A DNA stretch of 64,000 nt from Daucus carota subsp. sativus (lineage: Eukaryota; Streptophyta; Magnoliopsida; Apiales; Apiaceae): the NCBI RefSeq assembly GCF_001625215.2, contig NC_030383.2, positions 64,346,949 to 64,410,948 of the forward strand, given 5' to 3'. The position numbers and the translations under genes were made by a program. The notes beneath the pieces were generated by a model. It searched no databases. It worked only from the letters and a program-made list of their open reading frames with translations, and was not told the DNA's origin. Below, piece by piece: positions 28,740-40,292 of the stretch. The first letter of the stretch is position 1. Every line of letters begins with the position of its first letter.

Positions 28740-30315
28740 TAATTGGTTATATGGTACAAATTGTTTACGTATCATGAAATCATTTAAGTGAGGATATTCT
28801 AAATACAGATATTTAGATTATATCAGTTTTTCTTTTATGATATAAAATTTAATTTAATTACAATAGTTGTCAACAATGGAGTCTCACAACAAAGAATTTT
28901 TTTTATTTAATCTCCAATTTATTAAATAAAATTTATCTATATAATTTAATCGTATGTATGCTTTTGTCTTTTACCCAACGCACTAAAAAATTTAGCAGTT
29001 ATTATGAAATTATCAATTGAATTTGTGTGTGATATTCTTAGAGCAGCCTCTCATTTATTTCATTAATTTCCAATACTATGTGTTTAATTTGCATAAATGT
29101 CTGATAACAAAAGCAGAAGAATAAATTGACAATTATTAAAAAAAAAGAGTTCATATTTAACAGTCCGCGGCAGCGGGCACAATCCTAGTATCTAATTTTT
29201 TCCAAAGAAAAGATCCGAAAAACTCAAATCTTATCAAATTTTGTTTTCTCTTTCAAATAAAAAAAAACTCGAAATTTATAAAAAGAGAGGAAAAGAGTAC
29301 CCGGAATATGAAGGGGAAAACACGAAATTTATATCATTTTCTTCTTTCTTCATTAATAAATCCTCTAAAACAAGATGGTCATTTGACTAAACTTTTTTTT
29401 AAAATAAGGACTTAAGAAAATTATAAAAATATGCATTTTTTTTTTAAAAAAATAAGCCCTTAACTTATCTACCCAGGCCCAGCTACGTGTGCATGACACT
29501 CTTGTTGGCTCTCCATTAAAGTGGAAGGAGTGCCAAGCAATTGACAACTTTTGACACCCTTCTAAAATAGAAAAAAAATGTGGCAACTTTGGGTGCCAGA
29601 TGTAAAAAATTGTCGAAAAAGAGAAAAAATAAAATAATAATATTTTTGATGACTCATTTTAATCAATTTTAGTTAGCATCCATCATTGGAGATACTCTTA
29701 CTTATAGTTTCTTAAATTCCCCGTTGGAGGAAAAAACTCGAGCTCTGACTTTCCTTGACCAATTAGCATCCTCAGCACTTGCCCAGGCTGCAGAGGTGAG
29801 GAGAAACTATTGCAGTTAAACCGCTCTTTCCGAACAGAATGAAGTGCAGCAGCACTGAACAAGAAGTTTACACGGGTTCTAATATTGCTCGATGCATGAT
29901 TGTAGATGCTGCTGCAAATGTGCTTCAAGTCCTGGAAAAGGCGATGACTAGTCTCGGGTGAGCTCACACAAAGGCAGCACAATCATGCCAAAACACGGCA
30001 TTCGGCTTTTTTAATGCTAACCCAGGGACAAAAGAGAGCTCTTGGGCGTGAATTCTCTTGTATAACAAGATTCATTCTTTTCACAAATTCATCCTTTCCA
30101 CTACAGCTAACAGTCAATTATGCTAATTCTTCTCTTTTTTTATCACTACAAAAGACCCTATCTATAAACTTATCAATAGTAGTTCTCTACAAAGTTACTG
30201 CAGTGGCATTGATACTGTACACTGCCTTTGCACTTTGTCGTTTTATGCTCCAATACCAGCTGCTAAACACTCACTCATACTCGCCTCTTGACAGAATCCC
30301 TATCATGCATGTGAA
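28740..30315. other. Intergenic, downstream of MLO
   Basis: AT-rich DNA. A minus-strand frame of 94 codons at 29698-29982 is not AT-biased like its surroundings and may be a gene fragment, but I recognise no family and no splice partner. The region up to 30315 may include the 3' UTR of the MLO gene. Confidence 0.4.
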
Positions 30316-33300
30316 CTAAACATTATCTGAGGCATCAGCAGTGTTGGAGGATTCCATCTCATTGGAGGGTTCGATTTCATTGGAAGGTTCAATTTCATTC
30401 GAGCGCTGATTTTCCTCCTGACTACATTCTTTTTCAACAAGTTGAGGACCTGTACTAGTTGCATTCTCTTGGACAACAATCTCTGCCGTTTTCAACATTT
30501 TATTCCTCTTCTTTGCCTTCTGAGCCCAGTCAACAAGTCCTACTTGTATATGCTCATCAAATATTGACTTTTTGAAATGTGTTCCCATCTTCATTTTCAT
30601 TGCATCACCCGGAATAGAAAACAGAAAAGGTACATATTTATCACCCATTTTCTACGGTCTGTCACAAGGATATACAACAACTATAAAACTCACCTGTGTG
30701 ACGACAGCATATAGCGGAAGAGTACTGTAACTGCAGAGTACTTGAATAAATACCCTAAAACAAGAGAGATTGAAATTTTGTAAGAAAAGATTAAAGGAAG
30801 GACAATCAAACAAATGCATATCATTACATTACATATCACGCTGCACCACTGGACCAGTATCCTTACATTACCAACTCTGCTAGTGCGTTTGATATCCAGT
30901 ATTATATGACGTACCCTATAACAAGTCTTGGAACCATATATCTGACCTGTCCCATAATACAGGAGTTTAAGCCATATTGAACCTACATGGGGGTGATCTG
31001 CATATAATTAGCATTACAAAGAAAGAACAGTTTCATGAAGTGCGTCTAGACAAAATCAGTTTACCCAGATCCAGAAGATAAATGCTATCTCAAAAGCATT
31101 CTGGAAGAGTATAAAATGTATCAAGAAAAGAACAATCTTGGGCCTATGGAACCAAAAGTGATCATCTGATGGATGCACTGCCAACTCCCCCTCAATAGCT
31201 ATATGTTTCTCAGCAACCTCATGAGCCAACTCAGATATTATGTGCTCTAGCTTAGTGCCAAGAGCTAGTAGTAGCTGATTGAGTCATAAACATCAAAAAA
31301 ATACAACCAAAGTCAGCTTACAAGTTCCCACGCACAGCTTGCAGAATGAAACAAGTCGGCTACATTCAGTTCATCAGCTTGTACCACTACTACATAATAA
31401 CAAAAATACCTATTTCGTGATGTGATTTCATCTTTTTTTAGCTAAATCATGATATCAAATCGTATTCATGGATATTCACCAGATACTGTTGCCCATATGC
31501 TTTTGTTAAGGGTTTTCGCTGAACATGGTGATACAGACCATTTATTACAGTTTCAAATTTTATCTTTTTTTAACACAAAACACAGTCCCAACACTATAGT
31601 CGGAAAAGTATAGAACCAATCAAGCACTTTACGGAATTTGAAATAAGCTGGTATCCTGATTTAAATAAATGCGCATAAGCTTTTTGCTAGAACCACTTAC
31701 AGAAAACGGGATGAAGGCTATCCAAAAATAGGTGTGCCAACCTGTCAACAAGATATTTTTCTGTTGTGATCCTTGTGTAGAAACACAAAATCCAGTTGCA
31801 ATAATTTATTGAGGGGAGGGAATAGAAACCTAAAAAAATAACCACATTCTTTTTACGAATAAAGAGGTGAGTGCATACCATGAACATTGAGCAATAAGAA
31901 TAATACCACAAAAACCCACAAGTACCAACTGTAATAGACAAAGTGATATGTTAACCGTAGAGCGAGTAGAAGTAACGTGTAAGAAGTTTTTATAAAGTAT
32001 CAATTCAGTTAAATATACTTACCTTATGCCTACAACTTTCTTAAAATCGTCTTCCAATGCCCGTATCATGTATTTGTGAAAATTGAATTTCGGGTTTCCC
32101 CTGCAATGTGTCTGTAACATGAATGTGCAAACAAAGAAATGAAGTATAAGCTCTAAAAGGTATGAGAATGGAGATAAGAATAAAGGGGACCCATAGTGTA
32201 CCTACCGGCCTACCCCCACCTGGCAGAAGGAAAAACATAAACGCTCCTCTGCCAAAATACTTAATGTAAAATTACATCTTAGACACAAGGCATAACATAA
32301 TTTGAGGAACATCTTTGAATGACACCATATTTTAGCTAAAGCTTGATGTTGAAGAAAGATAATGGTACTAATAACGCTATAGAAGTATCACTGTATTGCT
32401 TCTTTTATAAAAATCAAAAGGCAAGATAAACCCTCTCACTCCTTTTATTAATTGTGGTGAATAACGATTACAGAAATTGGAATACTCGCACGCACATGCC
32501 TACAACGTGACTTGAACCCTCGACCTCTTATTACAAAATAAGAGGACCCGCATACTTACAGTGATGAAACCAAGTCGAAGTGATACATAATCTGATTTGG
32601 TAATAGATCCATAAAATTGCTTGAAAAAGGAATGCTGCAACATTCAACAGGGAATGCATTCAGTGATGGCCCTGGCACTCATGAACCTTCACGTTAACAG
32701 TAGTTTATAACAGCAAAGACGTAAAGGTAGTATGACAATAACTAAAATGCTTTAAAACCATCAGAGATATAGATGACTGAAATTCCAATGTGATTTAAGT
32801 TGTCTTTCAGTAAGCAACAAAGTCGGACAAACTTCTAAAGGAATATCATGATTCACAGTTGTACTAGTTCACTCTCAGTAACCAATAGGTTCAATTTAGG
32901 AAATAATAGTAATGAATTCATCTACTTATGCGGTTTGGTTAATATATCCCTGACGGTTTGACTGAGATGTCTGCTCTGGTGGTGAAATTAAAACTATTCA
33001 TTCGTACTTCTGTGTCCTGCTAAAAGACTTCTTTTGCACTCTTAGGAGTTAGGACATTGTAAGTTGTAAGTGGTAAAAGTGGGGGAGAAATTAAGTTGGT
33101 TCCTATGCCTTTCAGAGACCCAAAAAAAAGTATGATTTATTTGGCCCTGAAATACGACCTGCAAAAAATCCATTATGTACTTTGGCAAGTAAATCTAAGA
33201 AACCTTATTATTGCAATATAAACCAAATCTTCTAAAATGTACTAAGAAACCCTCAAGGCTCTAAGTATCATTGTTAATGATTACTATGTAATATGTATTA

Positions 33301-35072
33301 TGACATTTAAATTTACTAGATGCGCCGCAGCCCCCTAGGCTTGTAAGTTTGAACCTTTGCATTATTATATCGCAAAAGAAGTCGCCTTTTAACTTGAAGA
33401 TGCCTCACAAAATACACCATGAACAATAGCTACTATTAATGGACATCTATTACGCTCTGCCGAATACATATACGTCTATCACGCGAACACAGATGCAACT
33501 TTGTATGGGATTTAATAGGATGATCCTCTGTCAACATAGTTTACCATCAGCCATTAGTGATCAGGACAACATCTTCCTAATGACACGAGAACTACTGATA
33601 TATTTATATTCCAACGGACAGTGCGAAACCTGAAATATTGCTTTCTAAATTACCTCCAAATCTATCAAAATCAATTATTGCAAAGTTGGAATTTGATTTT
33701 TTGTTGTCAAAATAATATTGGACGCATGTACACTGAACAAAGAGAATGCTTACCAACCAACCCTTACAGACTGAGCATTTACCAAAACCCAAGAAGCGCC
33801 CCCTGATAAAATCATGTTCTTGAACATGAGTAAACTTTGGCCGTAGAACTGCGAAAAAATTATGTACGTTTGGATGTTGCAACAAAAGATGGAATTTCAT
33901 AAAGTTGAATAATTCGTTAGCGATCAAGTTTTGATAGGGTAGCAAATGCAGTTAAATAAAATGATTTAGGTCTGTGGAGAAATTTGAGGACAAAAGGACC
34001 ATTAGCGTCAGTTGTATACCTTCTTCTGTGTCAAAATTCTCTTGTTGAATGGAATCCTCCCACGCCTTCCACTGACGTATCTTTATTATGATAACGAGAA
34101 TATAATTAGAGGAACTTAAATCCATAAGAAAGAGTTTGTTTATCCAAAAACAAAAACAAGTTACATACATGAGAGACCGAGAACTACCTTTACACCTCCA
34201 AATAAAATGGTGAGAACAGAAAATGTGACATGAACGATGGCCAGGACAAAAATAAAGATATGCAAATGATGAAGAGCTTCAAGGGGCAACAGCGGAACTT
34301 TACCCTGCAGACATGACGAATAGAGGGAAAAAAGCGGAGTCATCAGAAAAATAGTTCCAACTTGTGATACTCATATACCAAAAGTGTTTATAATGAAAAA
34401 AGAAAAATATTGAGTTTAGCATATTAGTGAGATGAAGAGAAGTAAAGTGTAAGCAAATGAAGGCAGTTACCTTGGCAGCACAGAAACCTTCATCCGCTGA
34501 TTCATCTGGAGTTGAATTGTGGTCACTAGGTTTACCAGATAATGGGCAGGGAAGGAGGTGTTCTGTAATATCTTGAGGCACGCATATTTTAACAATAGTG
34601 CTTTGGAATACAGTAAGAAGTAGTGAGATGAATCCCAAAAGCATCAATTCTGCATTTCCACACACATGCATGCATTATATGAGTAGAACGATGATGTATT
34701 GATATCCAATCACAGAAAGAAATGAACAAAATTATACCTTCTTTAACTTTCTCCAGTGCTTCATACAGAGGCCTCTGTCTTTTCTTCTTGAGATACTGTA
34801 TGTTGTCAAAATGGAGAATTAACTGATGAGAGAGACTGAGAGAGAGAGGGGGAGAGAGAGAGGTAGAGAGAGAGAGAGGGAGGGAGAGAGAGAGAGACAG
34901 AGGGAGAGGGAGGGAGGGAGGGAGAGAGAGAGAGAGAGAGAGAGAGAACCTTTCCTGTGTAATGGATGAGTCTCTCGACGGCAAGAGAGATGGTGACGAT
35001 GACAGTACAAACGGCGGCAACAACCCATGTTGGTGTGTATTCCAACGTGCCTGCATCCTCCCCTTCGGACAT
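30316..35072 (-). CDS. MLO-like seven-transmembrane protein
   Basis: Plant-specific plasma-membrane protein with seven membrane spans and a calmodulin-binding tail; family members affect powdery mildew susceptibility, root growth or pollen-tube reception. Exons in transcription order: 35072-34950, 34795-34738, 34649-34471, 34304-34188, 34080-34020, 33848-33754, 32634-32560, 32111-32023, 31928-31879, 31741-31701, 31274-31065, 30982-30915, 30754-30694, 30588-30316. All 14 join in frame to exactly 499 residues plus TAG. Hallmarks: EYTPTWVVAAVCTVIV, EELMLLGFISLLLTVFQ, a Cys-bearing first extracellular loop, FIRGRFLGFGK, NPKFNFHKYMIRALEDDF, WYLWVFVVLFLLLNVHGWH, SCIMGQVRYMVPRLV and the calmodulin-binding stretch around HIQVGLVDWAQKAKKR. 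The tail has a threefold SNEIEP-like repeat. Sequence resembles the AtMLO1 group; I would not name a biological role from this alone. Confidence 0.96.
34826..34949. repeat. (GA)n/(CT)n microsatellite filling MLO intron 1
   Basis: About 120 bp of GA, GGGA and GAGACAGA units. On the coding (minus) strand it is an almost pure pyrimidine tract that starts right at the donor of exon 1 and covers most of the 154-bp first intron. It produces Ser/Leu-rich shadow frames in three phases that are not genes. Confidence 0.9.
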
Positions 35073-35834
35073 ACTCTTGATAAATCAATTCTTCATCCTT
35101 TTTCTTCCTTTTCCTACTTTAATAGATTGATTGGGTTGGGATATAAATGCAACCAAGCTCGCTATCCCACGATCCATATATAGATCTCTTATACAGAGTA
35201 TACATTAACATCAAGTGTCTAATGTCTTCACGTAACGCTTCATCTCTTTTTCTAGTTATGTGTTCATTACATGCATACATTTGTCGAATAAATTATCGAA
35301 CCAAGTACTTTTATTTATTTCATTACCCACCTAGTCGAAGAATATACTTTATTCGAGTAATGCATGATCCGTCATATCTTTTTCTTGAATAAATAAAACA
35401 ATAATCATCCAATAATAAATCATGACCAATACAATTATTGACAAGTGAAAAACAACTTCTAATTTTTATAAATAATATAATAATAATTATCTGATTCTAT
35501 ACATTTTTTTAAAATCAAATTTTAATAATAAAATAAAAAAAAATCTCTGATTTTGAACTTCTTTTGACTTATCTGACCAGCATAAACAATTAATACTACT
35601 CCTTGTTCAAAAATAATGAGCCACTTCGTTTGGCATGCATAGAGGTACTTATAAATAATATTTTCAATTTCTTTTTATTTTACATAGAAGTATAGGACCC
35701 ATAATTCTAGACAAAACAAAACGAATTTGAAAAATAATATTTAAAAGTATCTCTTCCAGATATATTGAAAAGCATGAAAAACTCGTACGATCAGGACATA
35801 AGGAGTACATCTTTTCAAATTAGTTGTGTCCAGA
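35073..35834. other. Upstream region of MLO, no gene
   Basis: AT-rich DNA between the MLO start codon and the duplicated oligoribonuclease segment. It should contain the MLO promoter, but I see no element I can define with confidence. Confidence 0.5.
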
Positions 35835-37494
35835 TTATCTCCATCCAAAAGATGTGGTCATGTATATGTGAATTTCTCCCTAACAGATTATTTTCCTGTG
35901 CGGAAATGCTAATCCAATGTTCATGGGAAAAGCAGCAGATATGACCAACAATAATTATTCCCCTGCATTCCCTTTCATAACTTCAGCAGAAGATTGTAGT
36001 ACTGCGACTACAAGTGCTAATACTTATCCACAAAAAATGCTTGGCAAGAAAATTCTTTTCCAGAAAATGTATCAAATTCAATCTGAATGAATTTCAGACG
36101 ATTTTACTCTTGACCTGACATCCAGTAGTAGCCCAAAGATTAGGTTTCTGAGTAAAACATAAAGCAAGTGCTCCCTATCCCTGCATAATTCCCAGTCTGC
36201 CTTTTGCTGTCATTTCTTTGTCCGGTGTTTGAATATGTTGTCCTGGTAAAATTTAAGTTCTGCTATGCTCTCCTTAGTGTCATCCATGGCCCTGTGCTTG
36301 TTTATCTTCTGAGGTGCTTTTTGGTTATCTATGAAGAAGTACGACAATATAAAACATTCACATCTAAGGAAACCACAATTACATTGAAATTTGAATCAGA
36401 AACACAGCAGCAGCATTTTATCACATAGCTAGGTCAAATATGATCTTAAATAAAACTATCACCTCTCGGATACCAGAGGATGCATAACGCCTTAACACTG
36501 CTCACGTCCACAAGTACACGAGGGACAAGACTGGCCAATCTAGGCATACACATATGCATATAGAAAATCATCAGATGATTGCTGTGAATGAATCACGGCG
36601 AGATAGATGAAGGAAAAAGGGTTGTAATTCAGTTTTTAAAAGAAACACAGATTGGATGTACATATATATATATGCAATTAATTTAGAGGGTAATATGTTT
36701 CTCATTTTTCTCAAAAGATGATTAATGTTTTTCTTTTTCCTCAGTAGATACCCATGACAGAAGATATTCATCGGATAATATTGACCGCAAATAGCAGAAA
36801 TTTCCTTGGGAACCCGACAATAACAATTATAAAGGTGAATTATTAAGAGACCAATAATGCTTGAATTATGAAAATATCACATTCAGTTATCAACATAGTC
36901 TGCAAGCTAGCTTAAATCCAAAAGAATATGAAAGTAGCCTATTAGTGAATTTGTTTATAAGTCTCTGACAGATATGTCTTAAAGTTAATGCGATGTAAGC
37001 ATTCAACTACCATGCACTTACACTACATCAATGCATTGATTAGACGAGTGTAGAGGTCTTTAAAGGTCTAGACTCTAAAGAACTAAGTGTGTGCCTTTGA
37101 GTGGAGAGGGCTTTCTTGTTTTCTTTAATTAGTAGATGAAACTCAAAGCCCAAACAAAAAATTTCATAATCAACCAGCAAAAATATATTTTAAACTAACA
37201 CGTGTGTGTGTGCGCGCGCATCTACACTTCACTATTTTGTACCTTCAGAAATAAAAGATCCATGTAGACTGAATTTCCAGCAAGAAGGGGTGTATGTATG
37301 CCCCAGTGTCTCTTCACAAATTGCAAAACCTACAAGTTCTCTAAACATGATAAGGGAAATGTTCATACAAGATTAATCTACAAAATTACAGGAAAAACTA
37401 TGTACCATTAAAGTGCTAGAGCATATTATAACCCCATCACTAAAAATTAAGAATTCAAGGAGTATAACATACTGCCACATTCATATGTACATTG
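35835..37494. repeat. Segmental duplication, copy A
   Basis: 1,660 bp nearly identical to 40293-41958 in the same orientation. I counted about nine differences: five single-base substitutions, a 2-bp insertion in a coding exon, changes in TG/CG and TA microsatellites, and a small TATA insertion. Copy A contains the last three exon positions of the oligoribonuclease pseudogene. Confidence 0.95.
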
Positions 37495-39700
37495 TCAACG
37501 CCTTGTGGAACCCAGAAGTAGTATTTCGCTTTTATGATGATACGTCACATTTTTTCCACATACTTTTGTTCTTGCCTACAAAACTATATTTCCATACTGT
37601 TTGAGGAATAAATAACTGATGCACACATATCTGAAAATATATACTGCATCAAACATGTGTGTACATGCAGAACTATAGCTTCCTCTTCACAAATCCTAAA
37701 AAATGTATCACCTGTGCTTCAGCTTCCTCTTCGCCAAGCTTGCTTTGGAGTACTCTCTTCTCCACACTTCTCGATGTGGGACTGGGGTGTTACACTCTTT
37801 GTCAAACCTACATACAATATGGGAGTAGGACACTGAAAAGCTGTTATTAGAGATGCATCCACTTGAGGGTTATAGGATTGAATTTAATAAAACTCTATAA
37901 CATTTGTTTGCATGTATAACAACGTCTGTAAGCACATTATATAACAAATAACACTATATACTAGGAACAGAAGGGGCGCCAACAAAACTGTCTTCTTACC
38001 GCTTTCTCCATGGTGACTCTGACACCAGTCTCCCATTTGTCTAGACATACCTTAGTTTGATGGATCACTATATTAGACCCTAAAAGGACATAAACCAATG
38101 AACTAAATGAAACTAGAAAAAAAAAAAAACGAATAATATATTGAGAACAAGGGAACATTGCATCTGATAAAGTCAATTTAAAAAAATTATATGCGGAAGA
38201 TAACACCTATTAGAGCAAGGAATCTGAAAACTGAAGTTTTCAAACCATACTACTGGCTTAAGTGTTTCAGTGGTAGAATAGCCGATCTAGGTCGCACGCA
38301 TTAATTTGTTCACAACTATATCTATCAAACCCTCTTCTTCCTTCCCTGTGTCAATAATATTATTGCCCCTTTCGGGTAATATACATATAAAATAAACTGT
38401 AGAAGATTCCTACGAATTGTTCAAGTGATGTTACATATAAGAAGAAAGTAAGGAACAGTTAAAGCTATGTTTAAAGAGCTACTAGGAAGTTGAATGAGTT
38501 GAACTGGAAAGAAAGAGCTACTAATATAGGTACCTACTTCAACTTTCAGCTGGTTTGTTATGTAACCCAAAGAGCTCTAGATCCAATTCATATAAAGCTT
38601 AGAATATGTAGAAAATAGTAGTAACTAGGATTAGACACTTTAATTTACATGAATGGAGATATTGTAGAATATCGCAGAGCTAAAGAAAATAAAGAAGATG
38701 CTAGTATTGGGATAGTATAAAACCTAGTTAGGAGTGAATAATCATATATATGTAGTAGAATCTAATTACCTCAATTGATTTGGTCAAGTTTCCATCCGTA
38801 ATTATACATGCGATCTCCTGTATTCTACTCACTTCTACACCCAGACCTACATCAGTGACACATTGGAAAAATTATATTGACCACGTCTCAGATCACAAAA
38901 GCCAGCTAAATTAACCTTGTCCAACTCCTCTCATTAAGTAGGATATACACATGTCATGGATAAATATTAAAGGAAGATGCTCTTACAAACTTTGCGGGTA
39001 GGATTTGAAGAATGAGCATAAAACTATTACTCTTAGGCCTTAGCTAATAACAAATAACATATGGAGGATAAAGATGGAACCAAAAGGGAGATCTTTCAGA
39101 TTGAGCAGAAACAAAATACGATATTGAATTTCCACTAGCCTAACAAAATGTCGCCGACTTAGGTAAAGGACGAGAAAAGCTAAAAGGTTCACTTATCCTT
39201 TAAAAATAGAATTCGGACTTTATGTGGTCACTGCTTTTATGGGAAATGTAGTAATTATAACTGAACAAACAAATGAAGAGCAGCAAGGCAACAAGGCCAG
39301 ATAAAACAAAACTTGAGAAAGGAATCAAAGAAGATCGCTGTAGTGGAGTGAGCAGCTACATAGTTGCTTATTAATACAGATATGATCAAGGAATCAACTA
39401 CTCTTTCTAAAACCTAAGTATAAAAATTCTAAGTCTTCTCAATGACTTGCAAACATTAGCTAAATGTAACATTTAAGTGATACCAAAGCCTGTCTGCAAA
39501 GAAATGAACACCCTAAGGAATAACAGCATAGTGATCCATATGTATACAATCAAAAGTATTGTTTGGCAGTCGATCCAAAATTTCCCTATCAGAAGAACTT
39601 GAACAATAGTCCAGACTATAAAAATTCAAAATAAAAAGAAACATATAGGTACCTGTCATCTCCAAGTCTATCCAAACAAGAGGTAGTTTTTACTCTTCAG
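36210..39700 (-). pseudogene. Oligoribonuclease (DEDDh 3'-5' exoribonuclease) pseudogene
   Basis: Homologue of the mitochondrial/cytosolic enzyme that degrades 2-5 nt RNAs. Recognisable exons in transcription order: ~39690-39653 (LPLVWIDLEMT), 38846-38770 (GLGVEVSRIQEIACIITDGN), 38079-38000 (SNIVIHQTKVCLDK ... GDWCQSHHGES), 37807-37712 (GLTK ... LQSKLGEEEAEAQ), 37329-37243 (HTPLLAGNSVYMDLLFLK), ~36556-36463 (MPRLASLVPRVLVDVSSVKA), 36328-36210 (HRAMDDTKESIAELKFYQDN, TGA). Introns are kept, so it is not a retrocopy. Lesions: a TAA in frame just before LPLV and no transit peptide or ATG; one base missing at the start of the VIHQ exon; one A missing between LDK and MGDW; a 40-bp insertion in the GLTK exon; no AG acceptor before MPRL. 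Catalytic D/E of motif I, the D of GNSVYMD and the H/D of HRAMDD survive. Sequencing error could explain the single-base losses but not the rest. Confidence 0.88.
37755..37799. mobile_element. 35-bp retroelement scar with 5-bp target duplication in a pseudogene exon
   Basis: Read on the minus strand, the exon should run ACAAAGAG|AGTACTCCAAAGC. Instead 35 bp starting TGTAACACCCCAGTCCCACA and ending GTGTGGAG sits there, followed by a repeat of AAGAG. Plus-strand CTCTT copies are at 37755-37759 and 37795-37799, with the insert at 37760-37794. Removing insert plus one copy restores a 56-nt exon in the right phase. The TG start and the 5-bp duplication suggest the edge of an LTR element that was later deleted internally. 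Confidence 0.75.
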
Positions 39701-39754
39701 AAGTGAATTTAGGGTTTGATCACTGATAATAGCGAGTGATAAATCTTTTTATTA

Positions 39755-39998
39755 CTCTCCTTGCCTTTAATTCATTTCTTTTACGATTTTTTTTTATTGT
39801 TCAACACATATTTTAAGATGCATATAAAATATAGTTTCATCATTCTTTTTAAAAAAAATTATATAAATTTTAGATAATAAATATTTATTTAGAAGAAAAA
39901 AATTCAAAATAATTTAACAAAATATAATTTTTTAAGAGTATTAGAATGAGTGCCGAGTCCCCATCCCTCAATGTAAACAATTGAGGGGACGGAGGGAG
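39755..39998. mobile_element. Stowaway-type MITE, copy 1 of a family
   Basis: Begins CTCTCCTTGCC after TA and ends GGACGGAGGGAG before TA (39999-40000), the Tc1/mariner Stowaway pattern. Its right part (AAGAGTATTAGAATGAGTGCC ...) is homologous to the right part of the element at 43341-43485, so the two belong to one family. No coding frame. Confidence 0.6.
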
Positions 39999-40292
39999 TA
40001 TCAGTTAACCCAAAATATTAAAGAATTTGATCAGCACAATCGGTTTGTATTTAAATTGAATTTAAAATACAAAAGATAAAATTATATAAATCATCCGTAC
40101 ATAATCTAATTATATTAATACATAATACTTTAAATGTCACTGTTTAAAAATAAAGCCCTTGCTATCAATTCAAAACACAACTTCTAAGTTATGTTTTTTT
40201 AAATCAAGAACATAATATTGTGTTACGTTTTCTCCAAAATGAAAAGAATTAAGTTACATTTTGAGGAGGAGAAATACAGCTTTAAGTTGTGT

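Noticed and set aside
30014..30319. Plus-strand 101-codon frame
   Set aside because: Lies opposite the 3' end of the MLO gene, has no family features and the composition of AT-rich flank.
34589..35088. Three overlapping minus-strand frames rich in Ser, Leu and Pro
   Set aside because: They are translations of the (GA)n/(CT)n microsatellite in MLO intron 1; only the first 41 codons (exon 1) are real.
36210..39700. A functional oligoribonuclease gene
   Set aside because: Several independent lesions, including a 40-bp insertion and loss of an acceptor, cannot be bridged by one alternative splice.
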